Positions 8,138-14,324 of a stretch of 25,113 nucleotides of DNA are shown one piece after another (the stretch's first letter is position 1; every line of letters starts with the position of its first letter). The translations under genes were made by a program, and so were the position numbers. The DNA is taken from contig JAJYSW010000018.1 of the NCBI GenBank assembly GCA_021793335.1, positions 1-25,113 on the forward strand, written 5' to 3'. The notes under the pieces were generated by a model that saw nothing but the letters and a program-made list of their open reading frames with translations, made no database searches and was not told the DNA's origin. This DNA is from Actinomycetes bacterium (lineage in GTDB: Bacteria; Actinomycetota; Actinomycetes; Mycobacteriales; Micromonosporaceae).

Positions 8138-9364
8138 GTGACCAAGCAACTCTCGCCCGCGGGCCGTTCGGCCCTGCGTCTCTCGTCGACCGGCGGCCCG
8201 GTCGACCCGCCGGTGGTGCTGGCCCCGATGGCCGGCATCACCAACCTGCCGTTCCGCAAGCTCTGCCGCGAGCAGGGCGCGGGGGTGTACGTGTGCGAGA
8301 TGATCACCACCGCGGCACTGGTGGAACGCAACCCGAAGACGATGCGGCTCATCGAGTTCGACGCCGAGGAGGAGACTCGCAGCCTCCAGCTCTACGGCGT
8401 GGACCCCGAGGGCATGCGCCGCGCCGTCGCGATGGTGGCCGAGGAGAACCTGGCCGACCACATCGATCTGAATTTCGGTTGCCCGGTGCCGAAGGTGACG
8501 CGCCGGGGCGGGGGCGCGGCGCTGCCGTGGAAGCGGGAGCTGTTCCGGGGGATCGTGTCCGCCGCGGTCGACACCGCCGCGCCCGCCGGGATTCCGGTGA
8601 CGGTGAAGATGCGCAAGGGCATCGATGATGAGCACCTGACGTACCTCGATGCGGGCAGGATCGCCGAGGACGCCGGGGTGGCGTGGGTGGCGCTGCACGG
8701 GCGCACCGCCGCCGAGCGCTATTCGGGCACGGCCGACTGGGAGGCCATCGCCTCGCTCAAGGAGGCGCTGGAGATCCCGGTGCTCGGCAACGGCGATATC
8801 TGGGAGGCCGACGACGCGCTCCGCATGGTCGAGCAGACCGGCTGCGACGGCGTCGTGGTCGGGCGTGGGTGCCTGGGGCGGCCGTGGCTGTTCGGGGACC
8901 TGGAGGCGGCCTTCCGGGAGCGGGACGCGGCCGAGGCGGGCCGCGGTGCGGACGGTGCGGTGCGGCGGCTGCCGACCCTGGGCGAGGTCGCCCGGGTCAT
9001 GGCCCGGCACGCGGCGCTGTTGGTGGAGTGGATCGCGAGCGCCGAAGGCTATGAGGCCAGGCGGAACATCCCGGCCGAGGAACACGGCTGCAAGGAGTTC
9101 CGCAAGCACGTGGCCTGGTATCTCAAGGGCTTCCCTGTGGGCGGCGAGTTGCGGCGGTCGTTGGCGATGGTCTCCAGTCTGGCGGAGCTGGACGATCTGC
9201 TGGGCAAGCTCGACGCCGCGGTGCCGTTCCCCGAATCCGCGCTCGGGAGGCCGCGCGGCCGGACGAACAGCCCGGGCAGGGTGACGCTGCCGGAGGGCTG
9301 GCTCGACGACCGGGACGACTGCACCGTGCCGGAAGGGGCCGAGCTGGACACGTCCGGCGGCTGA
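8138..9364 (+). CDS. dusB: tRNA-dihydrouridine synthase
   Basis: A 408-residue FMN enzyme that reduces specific uridines in the tRNA D-loop to dihydrouridine using NADPH. It has the TIM-barrel opening PPVVLAPMAGITNLPFRKLC and the catalytic cysteine in NFGCP (C115). It also has K-M-R-K in the VTVKMRKG strand, the LHGRTAAERYSG loop, and the FMN phosphate-binding GNGDI and GVVVGRGCLGRPW stretches. The C-terminal helical tRNA-binding part contains the EFRKHVAWYLKGFP motif of the DusB/NifR3 group. Start: a GTG at 8108 overlaps the upstream stop (GTGA), but GTG 8138 sits exactly where the 8103-8131 promoter should start transcription, and family similarity begins only after it. The gene ends in the shared terminator at 9402-9432. 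Confidence 0.95.
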   Translation: MTKQLSPAGRSALRLSSTGGPVDPPVVLAPMAGITNLPFRKLCREQGAGVYVCEMITTAALVERNPKTMRLIEFDAEEETRSLQLYGVDPEGMRRAVAMVAEENLADHIDLNFGCPVPKVTRRGGGAALPWKRELFRGIVSAAVDTAAPAGIPVTVKMRKGIDDEHLTYLDAGRIAEDAGVAWVALHGRTAAERYSGTADWEAIASLKEALEIPVLGNGDIWEADDALRMVEQTGCDGVVVGRGCLGRPWLFGDLEAAFRERDAAEAGRGADGAVRRLPTLGEVARVMARHAALLVEWIASAEGYEARRNIPAEEHGCKEFRKHVAWYLKGFPVGGELRRSLAMVSSLAELDDLLGKLDAAVPFPESALGRPRGRTNSPGRVTLPEGWLDDRDDCTVPEGAELDTSGG

Positions 9365-9398
9365 GCGGCGCGGGCGCTCACCGGCCGGTCTCGGACGG

Positions 9399-9432
9399 AA
9401 AAAGGGAGCCTCCGGTGCCGGGAGGCTCCCTT
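9399..9432 (-). terminator. Rho-independent terminator of rpmE2
   Basis: Twelve-bp perfect arms (9402-9413 and 9421-9432) enclose a 7-nt loop. On the minus strand the hairpin runs straight into five T (9403-9399), a classical intrinsic terminator. It lies between convergent dus and L31 genes, so the stem may also stop + strand transcription, though without a T-run. Confidence 0.9.
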
Positions 9433-9463
9433 GCTCTGGATACGGCCGGTTCTCCGGACGCCG

Positions 9464-9712
9464 CTAGGACGTCCTGCCGTACTTCCTGTTGAACTTCGCG
9501 ACGCGGCCCTCGTCGTCCAGGACGCGGCTCTTACCGGTCCAGAACGGGTGCGAGGCCGAGGAGAGCTGGACGTCGACCACCGGGTAGGTGTTGCCGTCCT
9601 CCCACTCGATCGTCTCGCTCGACGTGAGGGTCGATCTGGTCAGGAACGCGTAGTCGGCGCCCTTATCGCGAAAGACGACCTGGCCGTATTCAGGGTGGAT
9701 GTCCGGTTTCAT
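9464..9712 (-). CDS. rpmE2: Ribosomal protein L31 type B (zinc-free)
   Basis: An 82-residue 50S ribosomal protein of the C-minus (type B) L31 class. It starts MKPDIHPEYGQVVFRDKGAD and has the characteristic SSASHPFWTGKSRVLDDEGRVAKFNRKYG end. No cysteine is present, so the zinc ribbon of the zinc-binding paralogue is lost. In many bacteria this form replaces zinc-containing L31 under zinc starvation and is repressed by Zur. A zinc operon lies in the same window, but no Zur-box-like palindrome is seen directly upstream of this gene. Start ATG 9712, with GGGGAG about 10 nt upstream. It is an isolated gene ended by a strong intrinsic terminator. Confidence 0.96.
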   Translation of the reverse strand: MKPDIHPEYGQVVFRDKGADYAFLTRSTLTSSETIEWEDGNTYPVVDVQLSSASHPFWTGKSRVLDDEGRVAKFNRKYGRTS

Positions 9713-10068
9713 GGTGTCTCGCTCCCCTCGCCTCGGTGGACGTTCGCGGCGCCGCTCAGGAGCCGTGCGCCGCGTCGCGGGCCCGGTTCGGGCTCACATT
9801 CGGGTCAACCGACGCCCTGGCCGGAAAATTCCCGCCCGGCGGGTGCTCGCAGAAAAATCCCGGGCCGGCCCTCGCCGCCGTCGGCCGGGGCTGGAGCACA
9901 GCCGTGGCGCACTCGGGAGCGATCGCCGAAATTCGAACTGTCGCATGTGCGACTCGAGAGTTGCCTCACAGTGACAGATTGCCGGTTTTGCGGAATTTCG
10001 CATGCAGGCCAACGCCCCACGGTGACCACTTCGATCCAAATTCAATACACGACGGGGGCGAAGACCGC

Positions 10069-10125
10069 TACCCTAGTAGTTGTGAGCTTGCTGTGAGACT
10101 TCTCTCAGGACCGCAACCATGTGAG
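10069..10125 (+). promoter_or_regulatory. Putative promoter and leader of small peptide gene
   Basis: A possible -10 TACCCT (10069-10074) has no convincing -35. Downstream, TGTGAG occurs three times (10081-10086, 10092-10097, 10120-10125). The first two copies are 11 bp apart, about one helical turn. A small hairpin TGAGA/TCTCA with a CTTC loop lies at 10094-10107. Function is unproven. Confidence 0.3.
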
Positions 10126-10151
10126 GGTCTCCTGCGTTTAGCTCATTGAAC

Positions 10152-10158
10152 GAAGGAG
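10152..10158 (+). promoter_or_regulatory. Strong ribosome binding site
   Basis: GAAGGAG lies 9 nt before the ATG at 10168. It is among the strongest Shine-Dalgarno sequences in the window and is the main support that the short frame is translated. Confidence 0.75.
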
Positions 10159-10167
10159 CTGACAGTA

Positions 10168-10365
10168 ATGGCCCATCAAGTGGAAACCGCTTCGATCGAG
10201 GCGACAGAAAAGGACCTTCCCGCCGAGCAATCCTCGGCCGACATTCCGACCGGCCCCGCTTCCCTGTGGGCATCGGAAAGCAAAGTCCACTACTCCATCA
10301 CGCACACCGGTGAATGCGACACCCGAGCCTGGATCGACTGTTGCTACGTCGTCCACACGAACTGA
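10168..10365 (+). CDS. Putative lanthipeptide-type RiPP precursor
   Basis: A 65-residue peptide with precursor architecture. An acidic leader-like part (about residues 1-30, MAHQVETASIEATEKDLPAE...) precedes a Ser/Thr/Cys-rich C-terminal part. The latter has T45-H-T47-G-E49-C50, matching the T-x-S/T-x-E/D-C motif of lacticin-481- and mersacidin-group class II lanthipeptides (lipid-II-binding ring in known members). Seven residues later comes a C58-C59 pair preceded by W55, as in lacticin 481 and salivaricin A cores (C ... W/F ... CC). It has a strong ribosome binding site and hairpins after the stop. Cautions: no double-glycine-type cleavage motif is visible (only TGPAS), and a YVVHTN tail follows the CC. 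No LanM, LanB/C, LanKC, protease or transporter gene is in the window. If real, it must be modified in trans or is an orphan. It could instead be an unrelated small Cys-containing peptide. Confidence 0.6.
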   Translation: MAHQVETASIEATEKDLPAEQSSADIPTGPASLWASESKVHYSITHTGECDTRAWIDCCYVVHTN

Positions 10366-10433
10366 GCCGCCAGTAGCACCACCCCCGACGTTACCGACGC
10401 CGTTACCGACCGACCATCCGCGACCGCTTCCGC

Positions 10434-10454
10434 CGTATCGCATCACGCGATACG
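10434..10454 (+). terminator. Hairpin downstream of peptide gene
   Basis: CGTATCGC (10434-10441) and GCGATACG (10447-10454) are perfect 8-bp arms with a 5-nt loop, 69 nt past the peptide stop. It could be a terminator or an operator-like palindrome. Confidence 0.45.
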
Positions 10455-10476
10455 CGGCGCGGTCGCGAACGCGAAG

Positions 10477-10498
10477 AGGCCGCCTCCAGCGGCGGCCT
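10477..10498 (-). terminator. Terminator at end of 10499 gene
   Basis: AGGCCGCC (10477-10484) and GGCGGCCT (10491-10498) form 8-bp arms with a 6-nt loop. The hairpin abuts the minus-strand stop codon (10499-10501) and is followed on that strand by TCTTCG. It probably also insulates the convergent peptide gene. Confidence 0.6.
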
Positions 10499-11641
10499 TC
10501 ACTCGGATTCCACCATCGCTCGGCAGGCGCCGTCCGCCTCGGCCCCGGGCGCGAGCGTCACTTCGCCACCCGAATCGAACACGGCATAGACGCCGTCCAT
10601 CCAAACTCCGCAGCGCAAAGTGGTCCGCCGTTCGCCGCCGCCCGCCTGGGCGACCACGGCCTCCACCTCGACCGAGCCGGGCTCCACGGTGAGCAGGTCG
10701 AAGGTCAGGCCGGGGGCCGCCCCCGAGGGAAGCGGCCCGGCACTCTCCCGCGCCGGTGTGTACATCGCCTCCACCTGCGGATACTCCACGATCTCCCAGT
10801 CCACGCCGGCGGGGACGTCGATGCGCTCGTCCTGTGGTGGCGGCGCGAAGGGGCAGCCGCTCAGCGAGGGCCGTACGGCACAGGAATCGAGATGCGAGTC
10901 GATCGCCTGGTCGAGGAGCCGCCGCCCCTCCGTCGAAAGCCTGGGCCCCAGCGCAGGGAACCACCCGATCGGGCGTTCGGTTCCGAGCTCGATGAACTGA
11001 CCGCCGAGAGTCAGGAACGGCGACAGCTCCGATTCCAGTGTCACCGGCGGGGACTCGTACAAGGAGTACAGGCCGGGCAGCAGCAGCGCGGCGGGGTCGT
11101 CATCGGAATCGGCGGCGTGCCCGTTGACGTCGAGTATGTCCTGGAGGCCGGGCTCGTACCGGGCGTAGGTGAGCGGATCGACCAGGACCGGGCCGCCCGA
11201 TTCGATGCGCACCCGGTAGCGGTGGCCGAGCCGCGTGCCGTCGTATGCCTCGATCTCGGCGTAGACCTCGGCCCAGGTCACTTCTCGGTCGTCATAGGCG
11301 ACCTGAGCGACCCGGACGATCTCCCATCGGTCGTCGAGGGCTTCGGCGGTGAGGAAGCGGTTCGAGCCGCGGTCGTCCTCGATCAGTGCGAGCGCGGCGT
11401 CCACGTCGCCTTCGCGCACGGCCTCCAGGAACGACCTGACGGCCTCCTCCGCGATCGGGTCGCGGTCGGGCCCCCACTTGAACACCACCACGATCCCGGC
11501 CGTCAGGAGCATCAGCGTGGCGGCGAAGGCCAAGGCGGCGTTGGGTATGCGGCGGCGCCCGAGAGTCGGTTCAGGCTCGGTCCCACCATCGATTTCGATG
11601 GTGATCTCACCATGCGGTTCGGGCGCCGGGGGGCGCGACAC
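10499..11641 (-). CDS. Membrane-anchored protein, NTF2-like region
   Basis: A roughly 380-residue protein of unknown function. A short charged cytoplasmic N-terminus (1-34) is followed by one membrane segment (about 36-56, ALAFAATLMLLTAGIVVVF). An extracytoplasmic part begins DPIAEEAVRSFLEAVREGDVDAALALI. That opening helix pattern is typical of NTF2-like/DUF4878-type domains of actinobacterial membrane proteins. Two cysteine pairs (SCAVRPSLSGC and RCGVW...GACRAM) probably form disulfides. Start: ATG 11644 has its GGGAG only 2 nt away, while the next codon, GTG 11641, has a 5-nt spacer and is preferred; the difference is one residue. It is divergent from the membrane-anchored gene at 11710, 65-70 nt away, so the two may share regulation. 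Confidence 0.85.
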   Translation of the reverse strand: MSRPPAPEPHGEITIEIDGGTEPEPTLGRRRIPNAALAFAATLMLLTAGIVVVFKWGPDRDPIAEEAVRSFLEAVREGDVDAALALIEDDRGSNRFLTAEALDDRWEIVRVAQVAYDDREVTWAEVYAEIEAYDGTRLGHRYRVRIESGGPVLVDPLTYARYEPGLQDILDVNGHAADSDDDPAALLLPGLYSLYESPPVTLESELSPFLTLGGQFIELGTERPIGWFPALGPRLSTEGRRLLDQAIDSHLDSCAVRPSLSGCPFAPPPQDERIDVPAGVDWEIVEYPQVEAMYTPARESAGPLPSGAAPGLTFDLLTVEPGSVEVEAVVAQAGGGERRTTLRCGVWMDGVYAVFDSGGEVTLAPGAEADGACRAMVESE

Positions 11642-11709
11642 CATGACTCCCTGGAACGAGACTGCTACCTTTGGAACACCAGTGTAGCGTTCTCACAAAG
11701 GACCCCTCT

Positions 11710-12618
11710 ATGCGCCTGATTCGCTGGACCACCGGCATCGCGCACTCACTGCACGGGCACGCCGTCCGAGTGCACCGCCGTACCGAGCACCTGCCCCGAT
11801 TGCCCTTCGGGATCGCCCTCGGAGTATCGATCCTGCTGCTGCTCATGGCGATCGAAACCAGTCCCGCCACGGACACGACCGTCACCGAGGTCGATGAACT
11901 CGCCCATGCGAACGAGGTCATGCCGCCCGAGGGCGCCTACGCCACGACTCCCGCGACACTCGACATCGTCGAGTTCGGTTTCGGGAGGGTCACGGACCAG
12001 CATGGCGCCGAACGCCTGACGCTCGGCGCGGTCATCCGGAACCCGCATGAGGCGCTGATCGTGCCGAGCACGCTCACGGTGACGGCCATCGACGGGCAGG
12101 GCGCGCCGTTCATGGTCGAGCAGATCTATCTCAACCCCGTCCCCGCCGAGTCCTCGGTCGCTGTGGGGTATGTGCTGCTGACGCGACCCGAAGGCATCAA
12201 CGAGAGCACACTCGATATAACGGTCGCGGACGCCCAGATGTGGGCCCCGCCCGAGGAGCATGCAAGCGACGTGTACTGGTACCCGTTGCACGATCAGGAG
12301 CAAGGCTATCCGCAGATCCATGTGGTGGACATACAGCCGCTGTTCAGCCCCGAAGGGTATCGGATCGTCTACCAGATCGAGGCGCACAAGGCGATGGACC
12401 ACCCCGAGACGGTGAAGATCGCGATCGTGTTCCGCGACGGCCAGGGGAGGATCATCGGCGGCATGCCCGGCTGGGAGGACCCCTCCAAGGACTTCCTGAC
12501 CACGCCCGGGCACCGGACGATCCCGCCGGGCCTCTCACTCCAGTACCTCGATCTGCCCTTGTCGTACCTGCCCGAAGCGGCCGATCTCAACCGGGTCCAG
12601 ATCAGCGTCGGCGTATAG
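11710..12618 (+). CDS. Membrane-anchored extracytoplasmic beta-domain protein
   Basis: A 302-residue protein with a basic N-terminus (RLIRWTTGIAHSLHGHAVRVHRRT), one membrane segment (about 32-48, LPFGIALGVSILLLLMA) and an outer part of about 250 residues. The outer part contains a beta-sandwich-like stretch (LGAVIRNPHEALIVPSTLTVTAIDGQG ... SVAVGYVLL) of the kind seen in FxLYD/LEA-like extracytoplasmic domains. A second related-looking stretch follows (YRIVYQIEAH ... IAIVFRDGQGRIIGGMPGW), so a duplicated domain is possible. There is no cysteine in the outer part. The ATG at 11710 is chosen over the open frame from 11671: AAAGGA lies about 8 nt upstream and the extra residues are not membrane-protein-like. 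Function unknown; it is transcribed divergently from the 10499-11641 gene. Confidence 0.85.
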   Translation: MRLIRWTTGIAHSLHGHAVRVHRRTEHLPRLPFGIALGVSILLLLMAIETSPATDTTVTEVDELAHANEVMPPEGAYATTPATLDIVEFGFGRVTDQHGAERLTLGAVIRNPHEALIVPSTLTVTAIDGQGAPFMVEQIYLNPVPAESSVAVGYVLLTRPEGINESTLDITVADAQMWAPPEEHASDVYWYPLHDQEQGYPQIHVVDIQPLFSPEGYRIVYQIEAHKAMDHPETVKIAIVFRDGQGRIIGGMPGWEDPSKDFLTTPGHRTIPPGLSLQYLDLPLSYLPEAADLNRVQISVGV

Positions 12619-12676
12619 CGGGCACGGCGGCCAGGCCGCCGATGAGCCTTTCGACGGGAACCGAGGAACAGACCGC

Positions 12677-12712
12677 TCGGGCGGCGGCGGGTGCGAACCC
12701 GCCGCCGCCCGA
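12677..12712. terminator. Very strong hairpin between convergent genes
   Basis: Perfect 15-bp GC-rich arms (12677-12691 and 12698-12712) surround a 6-nt loop. The hairpin lies 13 nt past the glyS stop on the minus strand and after the + gene ending at 12618. A smaller GGCGGCC/GGCCGCC repeat at 12626-12640 adds to it. There is no T-run. Confidence 0.75.
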
Positions 12713-12724
12713 ATGGTCGAATCC

Positions 12725-14101
12725 TCAGAGGCGCTCCAGGAGATAGCGCTCGACCTGGTCGAGCGCGACGCGCTCCTGCTTCATCGAGTCGCGATCGCGG
12801 ATGGTCACGGCCTGGTCTTCGAGCGTGTCGAAGTCGACGGTGATGCAGTACGGCGTGCCGATCTCGTCGGCGCGCCGGTAGCGGCGGCCGATCGCGCCGG
12901 CGTCGTCGAAGTCGACGTTCCAGCGCTTGCGCAACTGCGCGGCGAGGTCCTTGGCCTTCGGCGAGAGCTTCTCGTTGCGGCTCAGGGGCAGCACGGCGGC
13001 CTTGACGGGCGCCAGTCGCGGGTCGAATCGGAGCACGGTGCGCTTGTCGACACCGCCCTTGGTGTTGGGGGCCTCGTCGACGTCGTACGCCTCCGTCATG
13101 AACGCCAGGACCGAGCGGGTCAGGCCCGCGGAGGGCTCGATGACGTACGGGGTCCAGCGCTCGCCCTTGGCCTGGTCGAAGTACGACAGGTCGGCCCCCG
13201 AGTGGGAGGCGTGGGTCGACAGGTCGAAGTCGGTCCGGTTGGCGACGCCTTCGAGCTCGCCGAACTCGCTGCCGGCGAAGCGGAAACGGTACTCGATGTC
13301 GACGGTGCGCTTCGAGTAGTGGCTGAGCTTCTCCTTGGGGTGCTCGTAGCGGCGCAGGTTCTCCTCGGACAGGCCGAGGTCGACGTACCAGTTCCAGCGT
13401 TCCTGGAGCCAGTACTCGTGCCATTCCTCGTCGGTGCCCGGCTCGACGAAGAACTCCAGTTCCATCTGTTCGAACTCGCGGGTGCGGAAGATGAAGTTGC
13501 CCGGCGTGATCTCGTTGCGGAACGACTTTCCGGTCTGGGCGATGCCGAACGGCGGTTTCTTGCGCGCCGCGGTCATGACGTTCGTGAAGTTCACGAAGAT
13601 GCCCTGGGCGGTCTCGGGACGCAGGAAGTGCTCGTTCTCGTTCTCCTCGACGGGGCCCAGGTGGGTCTTCATCATGGCGTTGAACATGCGCGGCTCGGTC
13701 AGTGAGCCGCGGGCGCCGCAGTTGGGGCAGGCGAGGTCTTGAAGGCCGCCTTCGGGTTCGCGGCCGTCGTGCTTGGCCTGGTACGCCTCGATGAGGTGAT
13801 CGGCGCGGAAGCGCTTGTGGCAGGCCTGGCATTCGCTGAGCGGATCGGCGAACTCCTTGACGTGGCCGCTGGCCTCCCACACCTGGCGGTTGAGGACGAT
13901 GGCCGAGTCGAGGCCGACGACGTCGTCGCGCTGGCGCACCATCGTGTTCCACCACTCGCGGCGGATGTTCTCTTTGAGCTCCGTGCCGAGTGGACCGTAG
14001 TCCCAAGCCGAGCGGGTGCCTCCGTAGATCTCCGAGCTGGGGAAGACGAAGCCACGGCGTTTGCACAGGCTGATCAGTGCGTCGGTGCGGTCTTGGGACA
14101 C
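12725..14101 (-). CDS. glyS: Glycyl-tRNA synthetase (dimeric type)
   Basis: A 458-residue class II aminoacyl-tRNA synthetase that charges tRNA-Gly with glycine, of the alpha2 eukaryal/archaeal-like type used by actinobacteria. The N-terminus RTDALISLCKRRGFVFPSSE and the YGGTRSAWDYGPLG motif are diagnostic. Two CxxC pairs (CQAC ... CPNC) mark the zinc-binding insertion. Motif 2 is FRNEITPG and motif 3 EPSAGLTRS, followed by the anticodon-binding domain with DDAGAIGRRYRRADEIGTPYC. Length is normal. It starts with GTG 14101, 7-8 nt after AGAGGA. It is a single-gene unit with its own promoter (14225-14255), a leader of about 115 nt containing a perfect palindrome (14152-14170), and a strong terminator. 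Confidence 0.97.
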   Translation of the reverse strand: MSQDRTDALISLCKRRGFVFPSSEIYGGTRSAWDYGPLGTELKENIRREWWNTMVRQRDDVVGLDSAIVLNRQVWEASGHVKEFADPLSECQACHKRFRADHLIEAYQAKHDGREPEGGLQDLACPNCGARGSLTEPRMFNAMMKTHLGPVEENENEHFLRPETAQGIFVNFTNVMTAARKKPPFGIAQTGKSFRNEITPGNFIFRTREFEQMELEFFVEPGTDEEWHEYWLQERWNWYVDLGLSEENLRRYEHPKEKLSHYSKRTVDIEYRFRFAGSEFGELEGVANRTDFDLSTHASHSGADLSYFDQAKGERWTPYVIEPSAGLTRSVLAFMTEAYDVDEAPNTKGGVDKRTVLRFDPRLAPVKAAVLPLSRNEKLSPKAKDLAAQLRKRWNVDFDDAGAIGRRYRRADEIGTPYCITVDFDTLEDQAVTIRDRDSMKQERVALDQVERYLLERL

Positions 14102-14151
14102 GATGATTCCTCTCGATCCGGCTGGCGGTCGGTGAGACTGCGGATGGTCGT

Positions 14152-14170
14152 CAGAACGGATGCCGTTCTG
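14152..14170 (-). promoter_or_regulatory. Palindrome in glyS leader
   Basis: CAGAACGG (14152-14159) and CCGTTCTG (14163-14170) are perfect arms around ATG, a 19-bp palindrome. It lies between the glyS promoter and start codon. It may be an operator or an RNA hairpin. The spacing does not fit an actinobacterial SOS box, and no T-box features are seen. Confidence 0.4.
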
Positions 14171-14224
14171 CGCGTCGATGCGCGGCCCGCTGGCGGCCTC
14201 GGCGGCGCTCGCGAACCGTGCATC

Positions 14225-14255
14225 AGTCTAGCCACGGTGGCCGGTGACCGGTCAA
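14225..14255 (-). promoter_or_regulatory. glyS promoter
   Basis: On the minus strand, TTGACC (14255-14250) and TAGACT (14230-14225) are separated by 19 nt. The boxes are good, though the spacer is slightly long. Predicted transcription start is near 14218. Confidence 0.5.
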
Positions 14256-14292
14256 TCCGATTCGCGGCGGGCGAGAGCCGCCGCGGCCACCG
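14235..14292 (-). terminator. Nested terminator of chaperone/repeat operon
   Basis: The inner stem is CGCGGCGG (14263-14270) with CCGCCGCG (14278-14285). The outer repeat CGGTGGCC (14235-14242) and GGCCACCG (14285-14292) shares its edge. Both lie 33-90 nt past the stop of the 960-residue gene. The region also overlaps the glyS promoter. Confidence 0.5.
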
Positions 14293-14324
14293 GTGAGCAA
14301 CCCTACCTCGCGAGGGCCGACCGC

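Larger units (their letters stand above)
9713..10167. other. Regulatory-looking intergenic region before small peptide gene
   Basis: A 455-nt region without a credible gene except the one that begins at 10168. From about 9820 onward it becomes visibly AT-richer than the rest of the window. It has recurrent GAAATTC/GAATTTC-like words near 9825, 9929 and 9993, a 6-bp-arm palindrome GTCGCATGTGCGAC (9940-9953) and a near-palindrome TGCGGAATTTCGCA (9989-10002). Longer open frames across it do not have actinobacterial codon character or start sites. Confidence 0.5.

Noticed and set aside
9820..9870. A Zur box upstream of rpmE2
   Set aside because: GGAAAATTCCC-like words occur but lack the TGA...TCA palindrome seen at 25072-25086.
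14152..14170. An SOS (LexA) box before glyS
   Set aside because: GAAC and GTTC are present but separated by 7 nt, whereas the actinobacterial SOS box needs 4.
14102..14220. A T-box riboswitch in the glyS leader
   Set aside because: The leader is short, with no specifier stem, T-box sequence or antiterminator pair recognisable.
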